Shown here in pieces: positions 51,434-60,005 of a stretch of DNA of 64,000 nucleotides. The translations under genes and the position numbers were made by a program. A model generated the notes under the pieces. It ran no database searches. It was not told where the DNA came from and worked only from the letters and a program-made list of their open reading frames with translations. Origin of the DNA: Alphaproteobacteria bacterium (GTDB taxonomy: Bacteria; Pseudomonadota; Alphaproteobacteria; DSM-16000; Inquilinaceae); NCBI GenBank assembly GCA_028281925.1, contig JANQIX010000080.1:21505-85504 (forward strand), read 5' to 3'. Numbering within the stretch: the first letter of the stretch is position 1; each line of letters starts with the position of its first letter.

Positions 51434-52612
51434 ATGGCGGCCATGTGGGACCCGAACCCCGTTATCGACTGGCTGGTCGCCGAAGGGCGGATGATCCGCG
51501 CGCCGGCGGATCTGACGCAGGGCCTGTGCGAACGGCTGATCGCCGAAGGCGCGCCGCTGTGGCGGCTGCGCTTTGCGCCGCAACTGGCCAATCCGCTGCT
51601 GCGGGCCTGGGGCATGGTCTGGCGGCGCGACGGCGGCCCGGCGACGGAGTACATGGTCGAACACGCCATGCTGCACAGCGCGGCCTTTGTCGGCAGCCCC
51701 TTCCAGTACACGATCGAGCATCGGCGGCCATTCCGGCGACGGCTGGTGGATCTGGATCCGGAGCGCGACCATGCCGCTCTGCATGACGTCGCGGCCGATG
51801 GCGGCACGGACTTCCTGGCGCTGCCGATGCTGTTCCACAGCGGCCGGCCGCAGCCCATCAGTTTCGCCACGGACCGGCCGTCGGGCTTCGTGGATCACGA
51901 TATCGCCGGCTTCCAGCGTGTCACGGACCATCTGGCGCCGGTGATCGAGGTGCTGTCCGCCGTCCGGTCCAAGGCCTCGCTGCTCAGGACCTATCTGGGC
52001 ACCGGGCCGGCGGAGGCGGTAATGGCCGGCGCGGTGAAGCGCGGCGATGTCCGCACGCTGGAGGCGGTGGTGCTGGTCACGGACCTGCGCGGTTTCACGG
52101 CCAAGTCGCTGGCCTGGCCGGCCGAGCGGTTGTTGCGCGCGCTGTCGGCTTATTTCGAGGCGGTGTGCGACGCCGTGGCGGCCCATGGCGGCGACGTCTT
52201 GAAGTTTATCGGCGACGGTGTACTGGCGATCTTCCCCGTGGAGGACGGAGCCGATCCGCAAGGTCCATCGCGGGCCGCCCTTGCCGCAGCGCGGCAGGCA
52301 CGTGCCGCGGTGGAACAGCGTAACCGCAGTCTAGATGCCGAGGGGTTGGACCGGTTGGACTTCGTCGCAGCCCTGCATCGCGGTGCGCTGACCTACGGCA
52401 ATGTCGGCGGCAGCGACCGGCTGGACTTCACCGTGATGGGCTCCGCCGTGAATGTCGCCAGCCGGCTGGAGGCGCTGTCAAAGCGCCTCGGTGTCTTCGG
52501 CCTGGCCAGCGCCGACGTGGCCGCCGCGGCGGACCCGCCGCTGACACCCTGCGGCGCGCACGAACTGCCCGGGCTGCCGGACCCGGTTGCGGTATTCGAG
52601 ATCACGGTGTGA
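51434..52612 (+). CDS. Class III adenylate cyclase, paralogue of 13803-15077
   Basis: A 392-residue protein. The cyclase domain (about 195-390) has TDLRGFT, LKFIGDGVLAIF, RLDFTVMG and VNVASRL, all catalytic positions kept. The N-terminal 190 residues align with those of the 13803-15077 protein (both start WLV, then share HIS/PHE-rich blocks and PxGFxDxDxxxF before the cyclase). ATG 51434 or 51443 may be used. Its last 40 bases recur at 52732-52771. Confidence 0.9.
   Translation: MAAMWDPNPVIDWLVAEGRMIRAPADLTQGLCERLIAEGAPLWRLRFAPQLANPLLRAWGMVWRRDGGPATEYMVEHAMLHSAAFVGSPFQYTIEHRRPFRRRLVDLDPERDHAALHDVAADGGTDFLALPMLFHSGRPQPISFATDRPSGFVDHDIAGFQRVTDHLAPVIEVLSAVRSKASLLRTYLGTGPAEAVMAGAVKRGDVRTLEAVVLVTDLRGFTAKSLAWPAERLLRALSAYFEAVCDAVAAHGGDVLKFIGDGVLAIFPVEDGADPQGPSRAALAAARQARAAVEQRNRSLDAEGLDRLDFVAALHRGALTYGNVGGSDRLDFTVMGSAVNVASRLEALSKRLGVFGLASADVAAAADPPLTPCGAHELPGLPDPVAVFEITV
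52573..52612. repeat. Direct repeat, copy 1 (3' end of the cyclase gene)
   Basis: The final 40 bases of the cyclase gene, including its stop, match 52732-52771 at 37 of 40 positions. Weaker similarity continues for about 25 bases beyond each copy. Confidence 0.85.
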
Positions 52613-52639
52613 CGTTGGACGCCGTCTGCCCGGCGACTT

Positions 52640-52728
52640 TGTAGGTCGGGTCAAGCGAAAGCGCGACCCGACATCGTGAGCTCGTCGACGGCAATGTCGG
52701 GTTTCGCTTTCGCTCTACCCGACCTACA
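52640..52728. repeat. Long REP-like palindrome
   Basis: Outer arms TGTAGGTCGGGT (52640-52651) and ACCCGACCTACA (52717-52728), middle arms AGCGAAAGCG (52654-52663) and CGCTTTCGCT (52705-52714), and inner arms CCCGACAT (52667-52674) and ATGTCGGG (52694-52701) nest as one 89-base hairpin. Each half can also form its own small hairpin. The GTAGGTCGGGT core is a widespread bacterial REP/BIME-type motif. Confidence 0.85.
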
Positions 52729-52731
52729 CGC

Positions 52732-52771
52732 GCTGCCGGATCCGGTTGTGGTGTTCGAGATCACGGTGTGA
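52732..52771. repeat. Direct repeat, copy 2 (displaced cyclase tail)
   Basis: This is the displaced copy of 52573-52612, differing at three positions and 159 bases downstream. The palindrome lies between the two copies. Copy 2 has no upstream reading frame to use it. Confidence 0.85.
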
Positions 52772-52785
52772 GGTCGGGCGGCCGT

Positions 52786-53286
52786 CTACTCCGGCGGCGC
52801 TATCCGCAGGTAGTGCATCAGATCCAGAACCGGGGCCGCGTGGCCCAACTGGGTCAGCAGGCCATGGGCCTGGCCGCGGTGGTGGGTCTGATGGTTGAAG
52901 ACGTGGCTCAGGATCTGGCCCACCGGCTGTTCGTGCCGCTCTCCGTCCATGCTGGCATAGGGGACGATCCGCGCGAACGCGGCGTCGTCCAGGCCGTCGA
53001 CATAGGCGACGATGCGCTTGTCTTCCCCGTCACGGGCCGCCCGCAAGGCGCTGAAGTCGTCATAGAGGATTTCGTCCAGGCTGGCCGGTGACGGACCCTC
53101 GCCGGTCAGGCGCCGCAGCCACGCACGGTCGCCCACCAGGATATGGTTCAGCGTGCCGTGCAGGGAGTCGAAGAAGGCCCCGAGGTCCCGCCGGTAGTCA
53201 TGGTCTGAGACGCGCGCGACGATCGCATAGAGGCGCTGGTTGGCCCACCGGTTATAGGCGGCAAAGGTCTGGAAGTGCTGTTTCAC
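52786..53286 (-). CDS. DinB-family protein
   Basis: A 166-residue four-helix DinB fold. Metal-ligand histidines occur in SLHGTLNHILVGDRAWL (third helix-type motif) and in HVFNHQTHHRGQAHGLL. Relatives include mycothiol- or bacillithiol-dependent transferases and stress proteins; no specific substrate is suggested. Its stop lies 14 bases from repeat copy 2. Stem-loop 53308-53334 lies upstream of its start. Confidence 0.9.
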   Translation of the reverse strand: MKQHFQTFAAYNRWANQRLYAIVARVSDHDYRRDLGAFFDSLHGTLNHILVGDRAWLRRLTGEGPSPASLDEILYDDFSALRAARDGEDKRIVAYVDGLDDAAFARIVPYASMDGERHEQPVGQILSHVFNHQTHHRGQAHGLLTQLGHAAPVLDLMHYLRIAPPE

Positions 53287-53307
53287 GGGAGGTTGGGCTC
53301 CGGAACG

Positions 53308-53334
53308 CGGGGTGCGGTACGGCCCCGCACCCCG
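53308..53334 (-). terminator. Stem-loop between the NMT1 binding-protein gene and DinB
   Basis: CGGGGTGCGG (53308-53317) and CCGCACCCCG (53325-53334) form a perfect 10-bp stem with a 7-base loop, downstream of the binding-protein stop on the minus strand. There is no U-tract. Confidence 0.5.
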
Positions 53335-53420
53335 ACTGTGCCCGACTGCGCATCCTCAGGCAAACGCCGCGTCGAAGGCTGCGCGCTGTCGGTGATTGTG
53401 GAGGGGCGCAGGGCGGCCGC

Positions 53421-54419
53421 CTACTCCGGCATCACCACGGTCTCGTCCAGCAGGCCGTTGGTGTACGCGTCCTCCACCGCGAAGGCGTCGAACTCGAACG
53501 ACGCGGCGACGAAGTCATACGTCTCCTGCATCCGCGCCGGGTCGAAACGGCCGAGCGGGGCGGTGCCGGCATCCGGGCCGGTCATCAGCTCCACCACCAG
53601 TTCCCAATTGGCCATCACGTCGTCTTCCCGCTGGCTGGCCGCAGACGCCAGTTCGGCCACGCACGGGGCCGGGTCGGCCAGGCAGGCGGCATAGGCGCGC
53701 TGGGTGACTTCCACGAAGGCGCGGGCGAGATCCGGCGACTGCTCCAGGAAGGTCCCGTGGGCGATGATGGCGTTGCCGTAGGGGTTGAAGCCGATGTCGC
53801 GCAGCGCCACGAAGCCCAGATCGTCGCCGAAGATGCGTTCGTAGATGTAATGCACGTTGTAGAAATGTGTCGTCGCGTCGATCACGCCGGACTGCAGCGA
53901 AGCCACCTTGGCCTCAGGCGCAATGTTCACGAATTCTACCGTATCCGGTTCGACGCCGATGGCCGCCGCAATCGCAGGCCACATCTGGCGGGCCGCATCG
54001 AAGGGCGGGTTGCCGATGCTCTTGCCCGCCAGGTCTTCATAGCTCTCGATGCCCGAACTCAAGAGCCAGTAGACGCCGTAGGGGGAGTTGACGTAGAGCG
54101 CCATCACCGCCACCACATCGGCGCCTGAGCCGCGGCCGTTCAGGACCGTCGGCATGTCGGCGATGCCCAGCTCCACCGCCCCGACGCCGACGCTCTGCAC
54201 CGAGGCGCCGGAACCGCGACCTTCCTCGATCTCCAGATCGATGCCGGCTTCGGCATACCAGCCCTGGGCCGCCGCCCAGTAGATCGGCGCGTGGTCGCCG
54301 CCGGCCGTCCAGTTCAGCGTCAGGGTGACGTCTTCCTGTGCAGCCGCGGACATGGGGCCCGTCGCGCAGGTGGCGGCTGCGGCGAAGACGGCGGCGGTGA
54401 GCTTGAACCCGGTAGCCAT
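53421..54419 (-). CDS. ABC transporter substrate-binding protein, NMT1/THI5-like
   Basis: A 332-residue periplasmic protein. GGGGGG lies before the ATG at 54419. A signal peptide (MATGFKLTAAVFAAAATCAT, then GPMSAAAQE) precedes an NMT1-like domain: LNWTAGGDHAPIYWAAAQGWY, AGIDLEIEEGRGSG and ELGIADMPTVLNGRG. Members bind thiamine precursors, riboflavin, taurine, sulfonates or related small molecules. It is transcribed opposite to the permease and ATPase genes that complete the importer. Confidence 0.9.
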   Translation of the reverse strand: MATGFKLTAAVFAAAATCATGPMSAAAQEDVTLTLNWTAGGDHAPIYWAAAQGWYAEAGIDLEIEEGRGSGASVQSVGVGAVELGIADMPTVLNGRGSGADVVAVMALYVNSPYGVYWLLSSGIESYEDLAGKSIGNPPFDAARQMWPAIAAAIGVEPDTVEFVNIAPEAKVASLQSGVIDATTHFYNVHYIYERIFGDDLGFVALRDIGFNPYGNAIIAHGTFLEQSPDLARAFVEVTQRAYAACLADPAPCVAELASAASQREDDVMANWELVVELMTGPDAGTAPLGRFDPARMQETYDFVAASFEFDAFAVEDAYTNGLLDETVVMPE

Positions 54420-54550
54420 GAATTCCCCCCTATTTGCCCATTGACGCGAGGCTTCGTATACCGACGCAAAGGTAGTGGAGATCGCGCGCACGTGGAACCG
54501 CCATCATGCTCAGTTTCACCATTCGGTGAATCTGCTAGGCTCGGCGCAGG

Positions 54551-55390
54551 ATGGGAGGCGTTGTCAGGCGGATGAGCGAGACAGCGGCACAACGTGGCAC
54601 GGGCAACGGGGATGATCGGCAAAGCGGTGGCCCCTGGCCGCTGTTGCGCCGCTGGGGACCCGGCATTGCCAGCCACGTGGCGCTGATCGTGCTTTGGCAC
54701 CTGGTGGTGGTGCTCGGCGAGATCCCGCCCTTCATCATGCCCACACCGTGGCAGACGCTGCAGACCCTGTGGCAGCCGGACTATCAGTGGCCGGGCCATA
54801 TCGCGATCACGGCGGGCGAGGTGTTCGGCGGCTATCTGCTGGCCGTCACCATCGGGGTCGGCCTGGCAGTCGCCTTCACCTGGTCGCGGCCGGTGGAACG
54901 GTCTGCGATGCCGGTGCTGGTGACCTTGAACATGATCCCCAAGGTGGCCATGGCACCGCTGTTCATCGTCTGGCTGGGCTACGGCCTGTTCCCCAACATG
55001 GTGATCGCCTTCACCATCTCGTTCTTCCCGATCCTGCTGACGACTGCGCGCGGATTGCGGGAGGTGGAGCCGGAGCTGCTGGACCTTGTGCGCGCGCTCA
55101 AGGGCTCCCGCTGGCAGATCTTCATCAAGATCCAGCTGCCCGGTGCGTTGCCGTATCTCTTCTCTGGCATGAAGGTGGCGACGGTGCTGGCCGTGGCCGG
55201 GGCGATCGTGGGCGAGTTCATGGGCTCTTCGGGCGGGCTTGGCTATCTGATGCAGTCGCGCCAGGGCTTCCTCGACACCGCCGGCATGTTCATGGCCGTG
55301 ATCCTGGTCTCGCTGATCGGCGTGCTCATGTACGGCGCCGTGCTGCTGCTGGAAAGGCTGGTCGTGGTCAGCGATGCACGGGTTGAGTAG
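54551..55390 (+). CDS. ABC transporter permease, SsuC/TauC-like
   Basis: A 279-residue permease with six predicted helices and the EAA loop (LLDLVRALKGSRWQIFIKIQLPGALPYLF, read in parts). The IPPFIMPTPWQTLQTLW motif after TM1 is typical of the taurine/sulfonate/nitrate and thiamine-precursor group. ATG 54551 or 54572 may be the start. It overlaps the ATPase gene by 17 bases. Confidence 0.9.
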   Translation: MGGVVRRMSETAAQRGTGNGDDRQSGGPWPLLRRWGPGIASHVALIVLWHLVVVLGEIPPFIMPTPWQTLQTLWQPDYQWPGHIAITAGEVFGGYLLAVTIGVGLAVAFTWSRPVERSAMPVLVTLNMIPKVAMAPLFIVWLGYGLFPNMVIAFTISFFPILLTTARGLREVEPELLDLVRALKGSRWQIFIKIQLPGALPYLFSGMKVATVLAVAGAIVGEFMGSSGGLGYLMQSRQGFLDTAGMFMAVILVSLIGVLMYGAVLLLERLVVVSDARVE

Positions 55391-56171
55391 CCGCGCCGAT
55401 ATCGCCGAGCCGTTCATCCGCATGCGCAATGTCCGCAAGGTCTACCGCACGCGGGGGCAGGACTTCCTGGCGGTCAGCGATGTCACGCTGGATGTCGGCG
55501 CGGGCGAGCTGGTCAGCCTGGTCGGCCCGTCCGGCTGCGGCAAGTCCACGGTCTTGAAGATCCTGGCCGGCCTTCACAGCCATGAGGGCGGTGAGGTGGT
55601 GATCGGTCGCGCTGGCTATGGCCCCGAGGCATTTGAAGCGGGCCGCGATGTCGGCATGGTCTTCCAGCAGCCGCTGCTCTTGAAATGGCGCCGCGTGGTC
55701 GACAACGTGCTGTTGCCGGCAGAGATTCTGGGCTTGCCCATGCGCGCGGCCCGCGAGCGCGCGTTGGACCTGTTGGACATGGTCGGCCTCGCAGGCTTCG
55801 CCGACAAGTATCCCTATGAGCTGTCCGGCGGCATGCAGCAGCGCGCGGCGATCGCCCGCGCCTTCATCCACGACCCCAAACTGGTGCTGATGGACGAGCC
55901 TTTCGGTGCCCTGGACGCGCTGACGCGCGAGAAGATGAACCTGGAGCTGCTGCGTATCTGGCAGGACAGCCGCAAGACCATCGTCTTCGTCACCCACGGC
56001 ATCCAGGAAGCCGTGTTCATCGCCACACGCGTGGCCGTACTGACCGCCGGCCCTGCGCGCATGGCCGACACCTTCACCGTCGACCTGCCCTACCCGCGTG
56101 AGCTGGGGCTGAAATCCACGGCCGCGTTCGGCGACTACACCCGCCGCATCTACGACCTGCTCGAGATGTGA
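55374..56171 (+). CDS. ABC transporter ATP-binding protein, SsuB/TauB-like
   Basis: A 265-residue ATPase. Walker A GPSGCGKST (51-59), Q loop FQQP (97-100), signature LSGGM (150-154), Walker B LVLMDEP (170-176) and the FVTHGIQEAVF switch. This subfamily serves NMT1-like binding proteins. It is followed by the MetE-like gene 31 bases downstream. Confidence 0.93.
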   Translation: MHGLSSRADIAEPFIRMRNVRKVYRTRGQDFLAVSDVTLDVGAGELVSLVGPSGCGKSTVLKILAGLHSHEGGEVVIGRAGYGPEAFEAGRDVGMVFQQPLLLKWRRVVDNVLLPAEILGLPMRAARERALDLLDMVGLAGFADKYPYELSGGMQQRAAIARAFIHDPKLVLMDEPFGALDALTREKMNLELLRIWQDSRKTIVFVTHGIQEAVFIATRVAVLTAGPARMADTFTVDLPYPRELGLKSTAAFGDYTRRIYDLLEM

Positions 56172-56202
56172 GCGCGAAGACCATAAGAGAGGGAGCGAAC
56201 CC

Positions 56203-57219
56203 ATGCCACAGATCCTGACCACCGTCGTCGGCTCGTATCCGGTGCCGGACTGGCTGGTCGCCTGTCCGTCGGAACAGGCGCTGGCCGACGCCACCCGCGT
56301 GGTGCTGGGCACGCAAGAGGCCGCGGGCATCGATGTGGTGTGCGACGGCGAGCTCTACCGTTTCGACATCAACCATCCCGAAACGAACGGGATGATCGAG
56401 TATTTCGTGCGGCCCATGTCGGGCATCCGCACCGAGGTCGAGTTCGACGAGGTGATGGCCTATCGCGCCCAGGCCGGCATGGGCTTCCGCACGCGCCCGC
56501 CGGGCGTGGTCGACGGCCCGGTCGGCCACGGCACGCTTGACCTGCCGCTCGCCTGCAGCCGCGCCAAGGGGCTGGCTGGCCGGCCGCTGAAATTCACGGT
56601 GACGGGCCCCCACATGCTGGCCAAGACGCTGATCGACCGCCATTACGGCCATGTCGCCGATCTGGCGCTGGGGATCGCGGAGGTGCTGGCGGAACAGGTG
56701 CGCCATCTGAACGCCGATGTGGTGCAGCTGGACGAAGCCAACCTGCCCGGACATCCCGAGGAATGGGAATGGGCGGCCGCCGCCATCAACCGGGTGCTGG
56801 ATGCTGTACCCACCACGCCGGCCGTGCATCTCTGCTTCGGCAACTACGGCGGCCAGCGCGTGCAGGACGGCACATGGGGCCGGCTGATCGAGTACCTCAA
56901 CAGCCTGCACACCGACCACATCGTCATGGAATGCGAACGCCGCCCGGCGGACGAGCTGGCGGTCTTCCGCGGCCTCCGCCCCGAAATCGGCCTGGGCCTG
57001 GGAGTCGTCGACATCAAGGACAACGTGGTCGAAACCCCGGACCACATCGCCCGCCAGATCGAGCGCGCGGAAACTCTGCTCGGCCCGGGTCGTGTGCGCT
57101 ACATCCACCCCGACTGCGGCTTCTGGATGCTGAAACGCCCCATCGCCGACGCCAAGATCCGGGCGCTGGTAGCGGGGCGGGACCTGTATGAGGGAAGGCA
57201 GGGGCAGGCGGTGGCTTGA
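56203..57219 (+). CDS. Cobalamin-independent methionine synthase-like (MetE C-terminal type)
   Basis: A 338-residue protein with the catalytic barrel only. TTVVGSYPVP opens it, and zinc ligands are visible as His-x-Cys in VHLCFGNYGG, Glu in HIVMECERRP and Cys in IHPDCGFWML. The N-terminal folate-binding half of MetE is missing. Core-type MetE relatives use other methyl donors or act as methyltransferases on small thiols. It shares an operon with an NMT1-type importer, so it may process the imported compound. Confidence 0.88.
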   Translation: MPQILTTVVGSYPVPDWLVACPSEQALADATRVVLGTQEAAGIDVVCDGELYRFDINHPETNGMIEYFVRPMSGIRTEVEFDEVMAYRAQAGMGFRTRPPGVVDGPVGHGTLDLPLACSRAKGLAGRPLKFTVTGPHMLAKTLIDRHYGHVADLALGIAEVLAEQVRHLNADVVQLDEANLPGHPEEWEWAAAAINRVLDAVPTTPAVHLCFGNYGGQRVQDGTWGRLIEYLNSLHTDHIVMECERRPADELAVFRGLRPEIGLGLGVVDIKDNVVETPDHIARQIERAETLLGPGRVRYIHPDCGFWMLKRPIADAKIRALVAGRDLYEGRQGQAVA

Positions 57220-57273
57220 GGTGCCTCCTTTTTTGTTTCAGACTTTCTGAAAAATACGGAGAAATTACATAAA

Positions 57274-57783
57274 ATGACAAGTAATGACGCATACAATATC
57301 GCGCTCAAGCTCGGTGAGCTTGCGTCAAAGAGCGTGCAGTTCTTTATAGCAATTTGCGCACTTTTCGGAGGGTGGGCGCTCGTTGGCGGAACAATCACGT
57401 GCCTTGATAAATATGGATTCTCTAGAATCATGATTGCTGTGGCATTTCTTGTGCCGACTTCCGGTATTGTGTATAGCGTTGTATCTGCATTGCGCAGATC
57501 AAATGCAGCTCTAATACTATCTAAGGAACTTATTGAAAAAGAAGGCAGAGAATTCTCGGATGCGGTAAATAAGCTGCATAAGCCGGCAGACATAATGGTC
57601 GCGAAAACAGCAATGATTTTGACTATAGCAATTATATGTTTTATTGTGCTCTATCACACCAACGACGACGTTTGCACTTCGTCAACATCATCGCATCCTC
57701 CGCCTCGGCAGGTATCGGCGGCGTCCGACAATACGGCCGACTATAGTGACTTCCGGCGTCTGGAGGGCATTTCTGCCGCGTGA
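57274..57783 (+). CDS. AT-rich small membrane protein, unknown
   Basis: A 169-residue protein with three hydrophobic segments (about 21-40, 52-72, 113-128) and a Ser/Thr/Pro tail. The N-terminal ALKLGELASKSVQFFIAICA and the middle KELIEKEGREFSDAVNKL are not recognised. The codons are far AT-richer than those of the neighbours until about residue 130. A stem-loop (TTTCAGA-CTT-TCTGAAA, 57236-57252) lies just upstream. Horizontal acquisition is likely. GGAG lies before the ATG. Confidence 0.6.
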   Translation: MTSNDAYNIALKLGELASKSVQFFIAICALFGGWALVGGTITCLDKYGFSRIMIAVAFLVPTSGIVYSVVSALRRSNAALILSKELIEKEGREFSDAVNKLHKPADIMVAKTAMILTIAIICFIVLYHTNDDVCTSSTSSHPPPRQVSAASDNTADYSDFRRLEGISAA

Positions 57784-58047
57784 ATGACAAGGTGCGCGGT
57801 GGGATGCGTGCCTCCTAACGGCATCTGCGCCGTCACTGGGGGAGAGAGCGGAGTCGCTAAGTTCCTGAAAACAAGGGTTAAAGAAAGGGGGTAGTGCTAT
57901 CAGAAACGTATCTTCCGATGCATGGCGGCGACAACGGCTGTCCAATGCGGGCTCGCACGGAAATGGTAGGTACTGTACGTTTCTTCGGCAGCGTTCTTAG
58001 TGTCTTTCAATTTTCCATGGCGTAAGCCAAAGCAAAGCGAGGCGGTC
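57784..58047. other. Intergenic stretch between the AT-rich gene and the protease
   Basis: No gene is supported. A purine-rich stretch AAAGAAAGGGGGTAGTG is present near 57880-57896. It may be a leftover of the insertion that brought in the upstream AT-rich gene. Confidence 0.35.
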
Positions 58048-59019
58048 ATGGTGAAGCATCAGAGCGTGTCTCGGACGGCGATAACGAGAACGCGGGTCCT
58101 GGCCCGGCGGAAGACCGTGGACACGCCCATGTCCAGCGATGGCAGCGAGGTCGGGGATCTCGGCGGCGACGATCCCAATGATCTGGTGGAAGACTGCTTC
58201 GATGTCGCCACGCATGGCGGTGGCAGTCTGGAATCCGTGCCAGGGTTCGGCATCGACCGGGCCATGACGGAAGGCTTCGGCCCCGAAAGCGAAGAGGTCA
58301 CGGAGGAACTGGCGAACCTGACGGCCAGCTGCCTGATGGAATTCGAGGAGCCGGAAAGCGTTTGCGGCCGGGATGACCGCCGGCGCATCTCGCCAGCTTC
58401 CGCCATTCCCTGGTGGATGATCTGCCAACTGTTCATCCAGCGGCACGACGGACGGACGTCGCGCTGCACAGGCTGGTTTATCGGGCCGCGCACGGTGATG
58501 ACGGCGGGGCACTGCGTCTATAGCCAATCCGCCGGCGGCTGGGCGCGCAGCATCACCGTTGTGCCGGGCATGGACGACAGCAGCCGGCCCTTCGGGACGC
58601 AGGTCGGCACCACGTTCCGCAGCGTCAGCGGCTGGATCCAGAACCGGGATGTCGGCTACGACTACGGCGCCATCATCCTGTCCAACGGCGATCTTGGTCG
58701 GCGGGTCGGCTGGTTCGGCTTCGCCGCCCTCAGCGACGACTCTCTGCGCAACCTGCCGGTCAACAATTCCGGCTACCCGGCCGACAAGCCCACGGGCACG
58801 CAGTGGTCCAACGCCGGACGCATCACGCGCGTGACGGCACGGCGGCTCTATTACATGCTCGACACCGCCGGCGGACAGAGCGGCAGCCCGACCTGGCGGA
58901 GCCGGCGCGCCGTGCGCCACGCCATCGGCGTGCATGCCTATGGCGGTTGCCCCAACAAATCGACGCGCATCACCCGGACGGTCGACGACAACATGATGCG
59001 GTGGAAGAATGTGACGTGA
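58048..59019 (+). CDS. V8-like (trypsin-fold) serine protease
   Basis: A protein of 323 residues. ATG 58048 follows GAGGCGG. The catalytic triad appears as H155 in TAGHCVY, D205 in DYGAIIL and S278 in GGQSGSP. Residues 1-115 form an acidic N-terminal region that may be a propeptide. No signal peptide is seen from this start; a GTG at 58000 would add 16 residues. Disulfide-type cysteines flank the triad (CQLF, RCTGW). Secretion cannot be decided. Confidence 0.85.
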   Translation: MVKHQSVSRTAITRTRVLARRKTVDTPMSSDGSEVGDLGGDDPNDLVEDCFDVATHGGGSLESVPGFGIDRAMTEGFGPESEEVTEELANLTASCLMEFEEPESVCGRDDRRRISPASAIPWWMICQLFIQRHDGRTSRCTGWFIGPRTVMTAGHCVYSQSAGGWARSITVVPGMDDSSRPFGTQVGTTFRSVSGWIQNRDVGYDYGAIILSNGDLGRRVGWFGFAALSDDSLRNLPVNNSGYPADKPTGTQWSNAGRITRVTARRLYYMLDTAGGQSGSPTWRSRRAVRHAIGVHAYGGCPNKSTRITRTVDDNMMRWKNVT

Positions 59020-59045
59020 GTTGAGGGCGGGGGCATGCGTCGGCG

Positions 59046-59288
59046 ATGAAGGCCCGGATCGTCGAAGTCATGGAAAGCTGGCCGCTGCAGCTGATCCTGG
59101 ACAGCGATGGCGAACAGCTGTTCGTGGATCTTGATGCCGATGTCCGTGTCGAGCGTGCGGGGGTTGAGGTGGGGCCCGGCACGCTGTCCCCGGGGCATCA
59201 GGTCGAGTTGGCCGATGCACCATCTCTTGACCGGCATGCCTCTAGCCGGGCCCTTCCGCCGGTGACTCGGTTGAAGATCCTGGGGTAA
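59046..59288 (+). CDS. Small conserved-looking protein, unknown
   Basis: An 80-residue product (MKARIVEVMESWPLQLILDS, then GEQLFVDLDADVRVERAGVEVG). Alternating hydrophobic residues suggest a small beta barrel of OB or SH3 type. There is no strong ribosome binding site, and it starts 27 bases after the protease stop. Confidence 0.5.
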   Translation: MKARIVEVMESWPLQLILDSDGEQLFVDLDADVRVERAGVEVGPGTLSPGHQVELADAPSLDRHASSRALPPVTRLKILG

Positions 59289-59466
59289 GCCAACGTACGC
59301 AGATCCCGCGGCTTTCCAAACGTGCTTCCTTTATCTTCTTACCGGGCACCGGTTGACGATATACTGGCCCCGGCATCTCGATGTCTTTGGTACTGCAACT
59401 TCATCGGAGTTTAGGTTGCTCGTTTATAAATCAATAATTGTGACTATCACTGGAGATCGAGTAAAA

Positions 59467-59961
59467 ATGCAATATCGTCGGATCGGGACTGGCGCATGTC
59501 TGCTTTTTTTCGCCACCGCGGCCAACGCGACAATCGATACGGACGGCCTCTATTGGGAGGGCAGTGATCTCAGTGTCTATCTGACCCATCCGGACTATTC
59601 GTATGTCTCTGTCGGCTTTAGCGTCACCTGCAGACATCTATACAGGAGCGGTCAGACCACCGATGCCTATCGGGCCGAATTCGAACTTGGTTGGACCGAG
59701 CCTTTTGAGGGCCCGCAGGTCATGGCCGTCACCATCGATGACCGGGAATTCTCAATCCACGGCATGGCACGATTGGCCGATATGGACGCGGTCTATTATA
59801 TGACGGCCTATCTCTTCACCCCCCGCGACTTTCTAGAGGCGCTGGGCAGCGGCGAAACGATGACGCTGTCGGCTGGCGGTGAGGACCTCACTGTTGCGCT
59901 GGAAGGGACCGGCCCCCTGGTTGAGACCATGATCGACAATTGCGCCCTTCCGCTGGATTGA
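59467..59961 (+). CDS. Small secreted protein, unknown
   Basis: A 164-residue protein. GGAGAT (59452-59457) lies nine bases before the ATG. A signal peptide (MQYRRIGTGACLLFFATAANA) is followed by a beta-rich mature chain with two distant cysteines (SVTCRHL and DNCALPLD). The upstream bases are AT-rich. No family recognised. Confidence 0.65.
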   Translation: MQYRRIGTGACLLFFATAANATIDTDGLYWEGSDLSVYLTHPDYSYVSVGFSVTCRHLYRSGQTTDAYRAEFELGWTEPFEGPQVMAVTIDDREFSIHGMARLADMDAVYYMTAYLFTPRDFLEALGSGETMTLSAGGEDLTVALEGTGPLVETMIDNCALPLD

Positions 59962-60005
59962 ACCTGGCCTGCCGCCTTCGCCGCACAGCTGAGGATGCCG
60001 GCCGC

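Noticed and set aside
57784..58047. A tRNA-linked attachment site near the AT-rich gene
   Set aside because: A stretch resembling text that often follows tRNA genes (AACAAGGGTT) was seen but no tRNA or integrase is present.
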